A stretch of 14,125 nucleotides of DNA from Polaromonas sp. Its GTDB lineage: Bacteria; Pseudomonadota; Gammaproteobacteria; Burkholderiales; Burkholderiaceae_C. The DNA lies in assembly GCA_023259235.1 (NCBI GenBank), contig JAHFQQ010000056.1:1-14125 (forward strand). The letters run 5' to 3'. The notes below the pieces were generated by a model, which saw only the letters and a list, made by a program, of their open reading frames with translations, did not search any database and was not told the DNA's origin. Shown piece after piece: positions 1 through 6,083 of the stretch; within the stretch, counting starts at the first letter, position 1; each line of letters opens with the position of its first letter. The position numbers were made by a program, and so were the translations under genes.

Positions 1-306
1 GAAGCGTTTTTCATGAGGAAAGGTGTAGGTTTCAAGCCACGGCAGCAGGCCTTCGGCGGGCGAGCCGATCACGTCAAGCTGCGGGTAATGAATGTGCATG
101 TCGACAAAGCCGGGGGCGATGATGCGGTCCTGCAAATGCTCCGTGGGTACGCCCGCAAAGCGCGGCGCCAGTTGGCTGTAACTGCCCACCGCCTGCACCA
201 CCTGCCGCCCCCGGGCATTCGGCCCCACCACCAGCAGGCCGTCGGATTCCAGCGTGGCTTCGGCGGGGCCGGAAAAATACAGGATGGAGGCGCGATAGGC
301 TTTCAT
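1..306 (-). CDS. guaD: Guanine deaminase, N-terminal part (cut by window edge)
   Basis: Guanine deaminase hydrolyses guanine to xanthine and ammonia in the cytoplasm, feeding xanthine dehydrogenase. The ATG at 306 opens 102 codons that run off the left edge; the family is usually about 430-450 residues, so roughly a quarter is visible. Residues 64-78 contain the amidohydrolase metal-binding signature PGFVDMHIHYPQ, with zinc ligands H71 and H73 of the HxH motif. It continues into LLPWLETYTFPHE, a segment typical of guanine deaminases rather than of other amidohydrolases. The part before residue 60 is the small N-terminal beta-domain. It lies 47 bp downstream of the second Bmp binding protein on the same strand, so co-transcription is plausible. 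No strong Shine-Dalgarno is visible before the ATG. Family assignment is firm; intactness of the rest cannot be judged. Confidence 0.92.
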   Translation of the reverse strand, partial: MKAYRASILYFSGPAEATLESDGLLVVGPNARGRQVVQAVGSYSQLAPRFAGVPTEHLQDRIIAPGFVDMHIHYPQLDVIGSPAEGLLPWLETYTFPHEKRF

Positions 307-334
307 GCTGGCAAGGTTACCCCAAGAGCACACC

Positions 335-350
335 CCGCCATCGAAGGCGG
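335..350 (-). other. Small GC hairpin between the second Bmp gene and guaD
   Basis: Perfect 5-bp arms (CCGCC and GGCGG) flank a 6-nt loop in the 47-bp gap. No T-run follows it in the minus direction, so it is not a canonical terminator. It might be an mRNA-stability hairpin or chance in GC-rich DNA. Confidence 0.25.
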
Positions 351-353
351 CGG

Positions 354-1445
354 CTATTTTGTCAGCCTGCCCTGCACGCCCTGCACCAGGAAGTTCATGC
401 CCAGAATCTGCTCGTCGCTCAGCGTCTGGCCGGCGGCCAGCACTTCATGACCTTCATTGTCCAGCAGCACGGTGCGCGCCTTGAACGGATGCAGCTTGTC
501 GTCCGCAATGTCGCGCTGACGCGCCAGCACCTCATCGACCACTTTTTTCGGCAGTTTGGGACCAAAGCTGTCCACGCGGATCATGCCTTCCTTCACGCCA
601 CCCCAGAAAACACCGCTCTTCCAGGTGTCGTGAAGTACGGCTTGCGCCCGGCGCGTGTAGTAATCACCCCACTGGTGCGTGATGGCCAGCAGTTGCGCGT
701 CGGGCGCGAACTTGCGCATGTCGGAGTGGTAGGCAATCGCCAGCTTGCCGCGTTCCTGCGCCGCGCTCATCACGGCTGTGGAGCCGGTGTGAAAGGCGAT
801 CACCTCGACACCCTGGTCGAACAGCGCCATGGCGGCTTCGCGCTCGCGCGGCGGGTCGAACCATGTGCCCAGCCAGACCACCTTGACCTCGGCTTTCGGG
901 TTGACCGAGCGCATGCCCAGCGTGAACGCGTTGATGCCCTGGATCACCTCGGGAATCGGAAAACCCGCCACATAGCCGGCGTGGGTTGCCATGCGGCCGG
1001 CGGCAATGCCCGACAGGTAACGACCTTCGTAATAACGCGCGTTCGCCACTGCCACGTTGGACGCGGTTTTGTAGCCGGTGATGGACTCGAACTTCACATT
1101 GGGAAAGTCCCTGGCGACCTTGAGCGTGGGCTCCATGTAGCCAAAGCTCGGCGTAAAAATCAACTGGTTGCCCTGGCTGGCCAGATCGCGAATCACGCGC
1201 TCGGCATCGGGCCCCTCGGCAACGTTTTCCACATAGGTGGTTTCGACCTGGTCACCCAGCGCTGCCGCGACGGCCTTGCGGCCTTCCTCATGCTGGTGTA
1301 CCCAGCCGGCCTGCGTAATCGGCGTGACATAGACAAAACCGATTTTGAGCGGCGCCTTGACGGCCGGCATTTGGGAATAGGCGGGGGAAATACAACAGGC
1401 GGCCACGAGCGTCGAAATGACCGTGGTCACGAGGTTTTTGTACAT
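354..1445 (-). CDS. Second Bmp-family ABC transporter substrate-binding protein (diverged paralogue)
   Basis: Periplasmic binding protein of the Bmp/PnrA/NupN family (363 aa), which delivers purine nucleosides or related ligands to a cognate ABC permease. Residues 1-24 form an export signal; cleavage after AYS (24) is possible, but VAAC at 14-17 could be a lipobox, so a lipoprotein is an alternative. The mature part aligns along its whole length with the protein at 3921-5081, sharing DAERV..D.A.QGN, TGYKTA and PIPEV..IN.FTLG. Several likely pocket positions differ: Q45 replaces D66, FHTG (218-221) replaces QNTD, and YH (239-240) replaces WD. AGAGGA sits about 5 nt before the ATG at 1445 and supports that start. 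No permease or ATPase is adjacent, so it may share the importer at 5163-8747 or serve another. A distinct ligand is my inference; family membership is clear. Confidence 0.92.
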   Translation of the reverse strand: MYKNLVTTVISTLVAACCISPAYSQMPAVKAPLKIGFVYVTPITQAGWVHQHEEGRKAVAAALGDQVETTYVENVAEGPDAERVIRDLASQGNQLIFTPSFGYMEPTLKVARDFPNVKFESITGYKTASNVAVANARYYEGRYLSGIAAGRMATHAGYVAGFPIPEVIQGINAFTLGMRSVNPKAEVKVVWLGTWFDPPREREAAMALFDQGVEVIAFHTGSTAVMSAAQERGKLAIAYHSDMRKFAPDAQLLAITHQWGDYYTRRAQAVLHDTWKSGVFWGGVKEGMIRVDSFGPKLPKKVVDEVLARQRDIADDKLHPFKARTVLLDNEGHEVLAAGQTLSDEQILGMNFLVQGVQGRLTK

Positions 1446-1466
1446 GGTGGTCCTCTACATGATCCC

Positions 1467-1474
1467 GTAATTAC
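1467..1474. repeat. 8-bp palindrome GTAATTAC upstream of the second Bmp gene
   Basis: A perfect palindrome lies 22 bp upstream of the Bmp start, in the most AT-rich part of the gap. It could be part of a promoter or operator, or of the tail of the neighbouring hairpin. At eight bases it may be chance. Confidence 0.2.
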
Positions 1475-1480
1475 AAAGAC

Positions 1481-1507
1481 ACCAGCGCGCCGGGACAACG
1501 CGCTGGT
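1481..1507 (-). terminator. Hairpin after the MFS gene, possible rho-independent terminator
   Basis: Perfect 9-bp arms ACCAGCGCG and CGCGCTGGT (1481-1489 and 1499-1507) flank a 9-nt loop. The stem begins 11 bp after the MFS stop codon. In the minus direction it is followed by GTCTTTGTAATTAC, which is T-rich but not a clean T-run. This would end or attenuate the deaminase-MFS transcript before the second Bmp gene. The stem is certain; terminator function is inference. Confidence 0.45.
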
Positions 1508-1518
1508 AATTGCCTATT

Positions 1519-2763
1519 TTAGCTTCGCGCCACCGGATACACCCTGATCAGCCAGCCATACAATGCGGCGCCTATCAACAGGGCGCTGGCGGCGATCTCC
1601 AGTGACAGCGTAAAGCCTTCGTGGGAGCTGCCGGTATGCCGCAGCAGCAAGGCCACCAGCGGCGGTCCCAAAAATTGCCCAATGCCGTAGGTTGCGGTGA
1701 GCAGACCCATGAAACTGGCGGCTGTGTCGGGGCGCAGACGCCGCACTTCCTGCATCGCAAAAAAAGTGATCGCGGTAAACGGCACACCCAACAGCAGGCT
1801 GCCAACGATGAAGCCTGCCAGGCTCGGGCTCCAGAGGCTGGCTGCAATGCCAAGCGCCTGAAAGAAATAGCAGACGGCCAGCAGCAACCGGAAATCCTTG
1901 CCGGCCGGAATGCGGGTGGCCAACAGCGCGCCCACCGTAACTCCAAGGCCGAAAATCGGCCAGAACAAATCCACCCACCCCGAGCCGGGCAACGCCGCTC
2001 GCGCAATCACCGGCAAAAAGGTGGCGGTAATGATGTAACCAAAACCGGCCAGGCCGTAGGCCAGGGTCAACAACGTCATCTCGCCGTGACTGTGCCGCGG
2101 CCGCGCAGCGCCCAACCCGGACTCAGGCGGCGCAACCCGGGGAACCCGCGCGGCCAGACGCTCTTCGCCCTGCAAAATGCGCCACACCAGGGCCGTGAGC
2201 ACAAATGCCAGTACAGCAAAAATCAGCCACGCGGTGGCGGCGCTCCAGTGCCAGGCGACCATGCCGCTGGCAAACAGGCCGCTCACCACAATACCCGCGC
2301 CAGGACCGGCATAAATGACGCCGCCCAGCGTCGGCACGCCCAGTCCGGCCAGGTGCGCCAGGCACCAGCCCGAGGTATAGACGAACACCACCGCGCTGGT
2401 CACGCCGGCGGCAAAGCGCAGCGTGGGCCAGGCTGCGGGAAAGTGCCACGCCATGGCAAGCGTCAACACGCCCGTGGCGACCAGCCCGGCACGCACCAGC
2501 GACGAATAAGCGAGCAGAGGCAGCCGGCGCAGACGGGCCCAGAGCCAGGGCTGCAGCGTGCAGAAAATGGCGCCCAGCAGGTAGCCCAGGTAATTGGCGC
2601 TGGCCAGCCAGCTGGCCGCAGGCAAGTCCACCACACCGTCGTTCAGCATCATCGGCAGTATCGGCGTGAAGGCAAAGCGGCCAATGCCCATGGCGACAGC
2701 CAGCGAGACCAGTCCAGCCAGCGCTATGGCCCACGCGGTGGAAGGATGCCGTGTCTTGCTCAT
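1519..2763 (-). CDS. MFS transporter of the YbfB/YjiJ type
   Basis: Twelve-segment inner-membrane major facilitator protein (414 aa). The first segment carries MGIGRFAFTPILPMM (residues 25-39), the hallmark of the YbfB/YjiJ family. Hydrophobic segments then alternate with short loops; a longer hydrophilic linker at about 189-217 (ILQGEERLAARVPRV onwards) separates the two six-helix halves. Substrates of this family are largely uncharacterised. The ATG at 2763 was chosen because the frame further upstream runs back into the deaminase gene and encodes hydrophilic sequence unlike an MFS N-terminus. The start lies only 10 bp after the deaminase stop, with a weak AGCGG before it, so translation is probably coupled. 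The context suggests movement of a purine or deamination product in or out; this is inference only. Confidence 0.9.
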   Translation of the reverse strand: MSKTRHPSTAWAIALAGLVSLAVAMGIGRFAFTPILPMMLNDGVVDLPAASWLASANYLGYLLGAIFCTLQPWLWARLRRLPLLAYSSLVRAGLVATGVLTLAMAWHFPAAWPTLRFAAGVTSAVVFVYTSGWCLAHLAGLGVPTLGGVIYAGPGAGIVVSGLFASGMVAWHWSAATAWLIFAVLAFVLTALVWRILQGEERLAARVPRVAPPESGLGAARPRHSHGEMTLLTLAYGLAGFGYIITATFLPVIARAALPGSGWVDLFWPIFGLGVTVGALLATRIPAGKDFRLLLAVCYFFQALGIAASLWSPSLAGFIVGSLLLGVPFTAITFFAMQEVRRLRPDTAASFMGLLTATYGIGQFLGPPLVALLLRHTGSSHEGFTLSLEIAASALLIGAALYGWLIRVYPVARS

Positions 2764-2773
2764 GTGCCGCTGG

Positions 2774-3826
2774 TCATTGAAATGTCTCGAAGGTTTCGTT
2801 GAGCCGGTCGAAATAGCGCTGTCTGGCCGACGGCTCGATGAAACCGGCCTCGAAACTGTTGTGCGCCAGAGTCCAGGCCTGCTGCGCATCAAGGTTCAAT
2901 GCCGCAAATGTCTGCGTGAAGTTGTCATTCATGTAGCCGCCAAAATAGGCCGGATCATCGGAGTTGATGGTGGCCACCAGCCCGGCATCAAGCAACTGGC
3001 GCAGGTTGTGGCTGGCCAGATCAGGGAACACGCAAAGCTTGAAGTTGGACAGCGGGCAGACCGTGAGCGGGATGCGATCTTGCGCCAGGCGCCGCATCAG
3101 CATCGCGTCCTTGCCGCACTGCACGCCGTGGTCCACGCGCTCGACCTTGAGCACATCAAGCGCCGTCCAGATGTATTCGGGCGGGCCTTCCTCGCCGGCG
3201 TGCGCCACCCGATGAAAACCCAGCGCGCGGCAGCGTTCAAACACCCGCGCAAACTTTTCTGGCGGGTTGCCGACCTCGCCCGAATCGAGCCCCACGCCAA
3301 TCAGTTTGTTGCGCAAGGGCAGTGCCTGCTCCAGTGTTTCAAACGCCCCCTTTTCACTCAAGTGGCGCAGGAAGCACATGATCAGCGAGGCGCTCACGCC
3401 GAAGTCGGCTCTGGCATCGACACAAGCCCGGTGCAGGCCATTGATGATGGTTTCCATGCCCACACCGCGCGCGGTGTGCGTCTGCGGGTCGAAAAACAGC
3501 TCGGCGTGCACCACGTTGTCTTGCGCGGCTTTCAACAGGTAAGCGCGCGTCATGTCGTAGAAGTCCTGCTCCGTGAGCAGCACGCTGGCGCCAGCGTAGT
3601 AAATATCGAGAAAGCTCTGCAGATTGGTGAAGGCGTAAGCCCGGCGCAAAGCGTCCACGCTGGCGTGGCGCAAGGCCAGGCCGTTGCGCTGCGCCAGCGC
3701 AAAGATCAGTTCTGGCTCCAGCGAGCCTTCAATGTGAATATGCAGCTCAGCCTTTGGCATGCGCCTGAGCAGCTCGGGCAAGCGGTCTTTGGCGACGGGC
3801 TTGATTACGGATTTTCCCAGATTCAT
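2774..3826 (-). CDS. Adenine deaminase (adenosine deaminase superfamily, PA0148-like)
   Basis: Cytoplasmic zinc amidohydrolase (350 aa). Visible catalytic elements are H29 and H31 of the HxH motif (AELHIHIEGSLEPEL), H209 and E212 in HAGEEGPPEYIW, H233 in DHGV, and D290 D291 in NSDDPAYFGG. The sequence closely matches, from memory, PA0148 of Pseudomonas aeruginosa, an enzyme shown to deaminate adenine. True adenosine deaminases have HxHLDG, where the Asp contacts the ribose; here E33 occupies that place. Automatic pipelines often label such proteins adenosine deaminase (add). The reaction would be adenine to hypoxanthine, the substrate of the nearby XdhAB. GGAG five bases before the ATG at 3826 supports the start; an extra ~20 residues precede the core relative to PA0148. 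It is followed after 10 bp by the MFS gene. The adenine preference is strong inference, not proof. Confidence 0.92.
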   Translation of the reverse strand: MNLGKSVIKPVAKDRLPELLRRMPKAELHIHIEGSLEPELIFALAQRNGLALRHASVDALRRAYAFTNLQSFLDIYYAGASVLLTEQDFYDMTRAYLLKAAQDNVVHAELFFDPQTHTARGVGMETIINGLHRACVDARADFGVSASLIMCFLRHLSEKGAFETLEQALPLRNKLIGVGLDSGEVGNPPEKFARVFERCRALGFHRVAHAGEEGPPEYIWTALDVLKVERVDHGVQCGKDAMLMRRLAQDRIPLTVCPLSNFKLCVFPDLASHNLRQLLDAGLVATINSDDPAYFGGYMNDNFTQTFAALNLDAQQAWTLAHNSFEAGFIEPSARQRYFDRLNETFETFQ

Positions 3827-3843
3827 TTCAGCTCCAAGAACAG

Positions 3844-3867
3844 GAAAGCCGCCCGAAGGCAGCTTTC
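3844..3867 (-). other. Intercistronic hairpin upstream of the adenine deaminase gene
   Basis: The arms GAAAGC and GCTTTC, then one C/A mismatch, then GCC and GGC, close on a CGAA loop (24 nt in all). On the minus strand it lies between the Bmp binding-protein gene and the deaminase. No T-run follows, so it is more likely an mRNA 3'-end stabiliser or attenuator than a full terminator. Confidence 0.4.
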
Positions 3868-3884
3868 AGGTCTGTCTTTTGTGA

Positions 3885-3911
3885 GCGCTCCGGCACGCCG
3901 GCCCGGAGTGC
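3885..3911 (-). other. GC-rich hairpin directly after the Bmp lipoprotein gene
   Basis: The arms GCGCTCCGG (3885-3893) and CCGGAGTGC (3903-3911) pair at 8 of 9 positions around a 9-nt loop, starting 9 bp beyond the Bmp stop codon. The minus-strand continuation TCACAAAAGACAG lacks a T-run. With the neighbouring 24-nt hairpin it gives two stems in a 94-bp gap, a layout often seen after highly expressed binding-protein genes in transport operons. Confidence 0.45.
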
Positions 3912-3920
3912 AACACTTCT

Positions 3921-5081
3921 TCAGTTACCGGGAACCTTGCCTTCCACGCCCTTGACGTAGGACTTCAGGCCACCGAGGAACTCGTCTGTCGCCACGGTGT
4001 CCTTGGCGACCAGTACCTTGCCGGTGTTATCCATGATCGGGCCCTTCCAGATCGCAAAGCTGCCGTCTTTCAGGCCGATCTTGACTTCGTCAATGCGCTT
4101 TCTGGTTTCGTCGGGCACGTCGGCGGCAATGGATACCAGATCGATCGCACCTTCCTTCACACCCCACCATGAGCGAGTTCCGCCCTTCCAGGTGCCATCA
4201 AGGACCTCGCCCACTGACTTGACATAGTAGGGGCCCCAATTGATCACGGCGGAAGCCAGGTGGGCTTTCGGGCCATAGGCCGTCATGTCGGAGTCCCAGC
4301 CAAAGGCGCGCTTGCCCATTTTTTCCGCGGTCTGCAGCACCGCGGACGAGTCGGTGTTCTGGAACAGCACGTCAGCGCCGCCATTGATCAGCGCGGTGGC
4401 AGCCTCGGTTTCCTTCGGTGGGTTAAACCACTCGTTGACCCAGACCACCCGGGTCTTGATTTTCGGGTTGGACGACTGGGCACCCAGCGTAAAACTGTTG
4501 ATGTTGCGCACCACTTCGGGAATCGGTACCGAGCCGACCACGCCCAGCGTGCCCGACTTGCTCATCTTGCCGGCCACTACGCCAGCCATGTAGGCGCCTT
4601 CGTAGGTGCGGCTGTCATAGGTGCGCAGGTTGTCGGCGGTCTTGTAGCCGGTCGCGTGCTCGAACTTGACGGCGGGAAAGTCCTTGGCGACCTTGACCAT
4701 GGACTCCATGAAGCCGAAGGTGGTGCCGAAGATCAGTTTGTTGCCCTGCTGCGCCATGTCGCGAAGAACGCGCTCGGCATCGGCCGACTCGGGCACCTTT
4801 TCAACAAAACTGGTGACTACCTTGTCGCCATAGGCTTGCTCGACCGCCTTGCGGCCATTGTCATGGGCAAAAGTCCAGCCACCATCACCGACCGGCCCGA
4901 CATAGGCAAAGGCGACTTTCAGCGGCTCGGCCTTGGCGGGCGCAGGTGCGGCCACTGGTGCCGGGGCTGGCGCGGGCACCGGCGCGGGCTCCTCTTTTTT
5001 CCCGCAGCCCATCAGGGCCGCCGAGGCGACGGCAGACAGTGCCGCCAGCTTGAGCAGGGAACGTTTTTGCAGGTCAGTCAT
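3921..5081 (-). CDS. Bmp-family purine/nucleoside ABC transporter substrate-binding lipoprotein
   Basis: Binding protein (386 aa) of the BmpA/PnrA/NupN family, which captures purine nucleosides or related ligands for the importer encoded just upstream. The N-terminus has KR, a hydrophobic stretch and a lipobox LMGC with C26 as the lipidation site. A Pro/Ala-rich linker at about residues 31-52 follows and tethers the lobes to the membrane. The core starts at LKVAFAYVGP and includes D66 G-G-W69, TGYKTAD, PIPEVVRNINSFTLG, QNTDSS (241-246) and GWDSDM (261-266). The pocket-lining W69, D244 and W262-D263 are retained, unlike in the paralogue at 354-1445. It follows the second permease by 81 bp, a gap holding a possible -10 box and a small hairpin, so it may have extra transcription of its own. 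Nucleobase versus nucleoside specificity cannot be read from sequence. Confidence 0.94.
   Translation of the reverse strand: MTDLQKRSLLKLAALSAVASAALMGCGKKEEPAPVPAPAPAPVAAPAPAKAEPLKVAFAYVGPVGDGGWTFAHDNGRKAVEQAYGDKVVTSFVEKVPESADAERVLRDMAQQGNKLIFGTTFGFMESMVKVAKDFPAVKFEHATGYKTADNLRTYDSRTYEGAYMAGVVAGKMSKSGTLGVVGSVPIPEVVRNINSFTLGAQSSNPKIKTRVVWVNEWFNPPKETEAATALINGGADVLFQNTDSSAVLQTAEKMGKRAFGWDSDMTAYGPKAHLASAVINWGPYYVKSVGEVLDGTWKGGTRSWWGVKEGAIDLVSIAADVPDETRKRIDEVKIGLKDGSFAIWKGPIMDNTGKVLVAKDTVATDEFLGGLKSYVKGVEGKVPGN
4923..4994 (-). repeat. Pro/Ala low-complexity linker coding region
   Basis: This part of the Bmp lipoprotein gene encodes repeated Ala-Pro dipeptides (residues 30-53), giving a degenerate GC-rich tandem repeat in the DNA. 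It is a flexible tether between the lipidated Cys and the binding domain, and its length could vary between strains by slippage. Confidence 0.6.
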
Positions 5082-5145
5082 GTGATCTCGCTTTCGTTGA
5101 AGTTACGGAACAAGGATTCCGCGAGGGGACCATGGAAAAAATGCA

Positions 5146-5151
5146 ATTATG
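5146..5151 (-). promoter_or_regulatory. Possible -10 element upstream of the Bmp lipoprotein gene
   Basis: On the minus strand the hexamer CATAAT matches the sigma-70 -10 consensus at five of six positions, in a locally AT-rich patch 65 bp before the Bmp start. No convincing -35 hexamer is seen at 16-18 bp spacing. It could give the binding protein extra transcription over its permeases. Weak support. Confidence 0.2.
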
Positions 5152-5170
5152 CGGCTGAAAACTCAGTCGC
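5151..5170 (-). other. Small hairpin overlapping the second permease stop codon
   Basis: GCG-g-CTGA, loop AAAC, TCAG-t-CGC: seven pairs around one mismatch, spanning the permease stop. In the minus direction a run of six T follows after a further nine or so bases. It resembles a weak terminator or attenuator between the permease and binding-protein genes. Confidence 0.25.
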
Positions 5171-6083
5171 CGGGGTAAAAGGGCTTGCCAATCGAGGTCG
5201 GCATGTTTACGCGTATCCACAGCGGGTTGCGCGAAATCAGCACCAGCACCACGATGGTGGCCAGATAAGGCAGCATGGTCAGGAACTGGCTGGGCACATT
5301 CACGCCCAGACCCTGCAGGTGGAACTGCAGCATGGTCACACCGCCAAACAGGTAAGCCCCCAGCAACACCCGGGCCGGGCGCCAGGTGCCAAACGTGGTG
5401 AGCGCCAGCGCGATCCAGCCCTTGCCGGCAATCATGCCCTCGACCCACAGTGGTGTGTACACCACCGACACATAGGCCCCCGCCAGCCCGCACAGCGCGC
5501 CGCCGGCCACCACGGCGGCCAGCCGGATGCGGCGCACCGGATAGCCCAGCGCATGCGCCGACTCGGGGCTTTCGCCAACCGAGCGCAGCACCAGCCCCGC
5601 GCGCGTGCGGTACAAAAACCAGATCAGCCCGAGCGTTACGGCCATGGCCAGATAGACCATGGGGTGCTGGCGAAACAGCGCCGGGCCGATGATGGGAATG
5701 TCACTGAGCAGCGGAATGTGGAACCGCGACTGCTCGGGCAGCTTTTCCTGCACGTAGTTGATGCCGGCAAAGGCTGAAAAGCCCGCGCCAAAAATGCTCA
5801 GGGCCAGGCCGGTCGCATACTGGTTGGTGTTGAGCCAGATCACCAGTACGCCGAAAACTCCCGCCAGCAACGCCCCTGCCGCCATGCCGGCGGCAAAACC
5901 GAGCCAGATATTACCGCTGTGGACGACCGTGGCAAAGCCGGCAATGGCGGCGCACAGCATCATGCCTTCAGCACCCAGGTTCACGATGCCGGCCTTTTCA
6001 TTGATGAGCAGGCCCAGCGACGCAAAAGCCAGCACGGTGCCCGCGCTCAGGGCAGAAGCCACCAGCAAGGCCATGGAATTCAT
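5163..6083 (-). CDS. ABC transporter permease, NupQ/YufQ-like (second permease)
   Basis: Inner-membrane permease (306 aa) of the branched-chain amino acid/ribose permease superfamily, Bmp-nucleoside branch. Segment 1 (LLVASALSAGTVLAFASLG) is followed by the coupling-type motif NLGAEGMML (residues 35-43), then several hydrophobic helices and ASALSAGT/SVGE elements typical of the short permease of the pair. A GTG at 6086 opens the same frame, but the ATG at 6083 is preferred: GGGGAG sits 7 nt before it and it overlaps the upstream stop as TGATG, a usual coupling arrangement. It forms the channel together with the product of 6083-7168, powered by the ATPase at 7155-8747. Confidence 0.93.
   Translation of the reverse strand: MNSMALLVASALSAGTVLAFASLGLLINEKAGIVNLGAEGMMLCAAIAGFATVVHSGNIWLGFAAGMAAGALLAGVFGVLVIWLNTNQYATGLALSIFGAGFSAFAGINYVQEKLPEQSRFHIPLLSDIPIIGPALFRQHPMVYLAMAVTLGLIWFLYRTRAGLVLRSVGESPESAHALGYPVRRIRLAAVVAGGALCGLAGAYVSVVYTPLWVEGMIAGKGWIALALTTFGTWRPARVLLGAYLFGGVTMLQFHLQGLGVNVPSQFLTMLPYLATIVVLVLISRNPLWIRVNMPTSIGKPFYPGD

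Noticed and set aside
447..1547. 366-codon plus-strand open frame
   Set aside because: It is antisense to the second Bmp gene, which has a signal sequence and full-length family similarity.
2764..2892. Longer N-terminus for the MFS protein
   Set aside because: The extension overlaps the deaminase coding region and encodes a hydrophilic Arg/Ser-rich stretch; the MFS family begins close to the first membrane segment at the 2763 ATG.
1621..3955. Long open frames on the plus strand (1621-2802 and 2594-3955)
   Set aside because: They lie antisense to the MFS and deaminase genes. Their translations are Gln/Arg/His/Gly-rich with no recognisable domain, as expected for shadows of GC-rich genes.
4923..4994. 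Repetitive GC-rich tract as a possible CRISPR or minisatellite
   Set aside because: The periodicity comes from Ala-Pro codons of a lipoprotein linker, and there are no spacer-like units.
5102..5125. GGAA-N6-TTCC dyad upstream of the Bmp lipoprotein gene
   Set aside because: Four-base arms with an arbitrary spacer are expected by chance, and nothing else nearby supports an operator.
4260..5777. 505-codon plus-strand open frame
   Set aside because: It is antisense to the Bmp lipoprotein and permease genes, both clearly recognisable. Its translation is low-complexity and has no family features.
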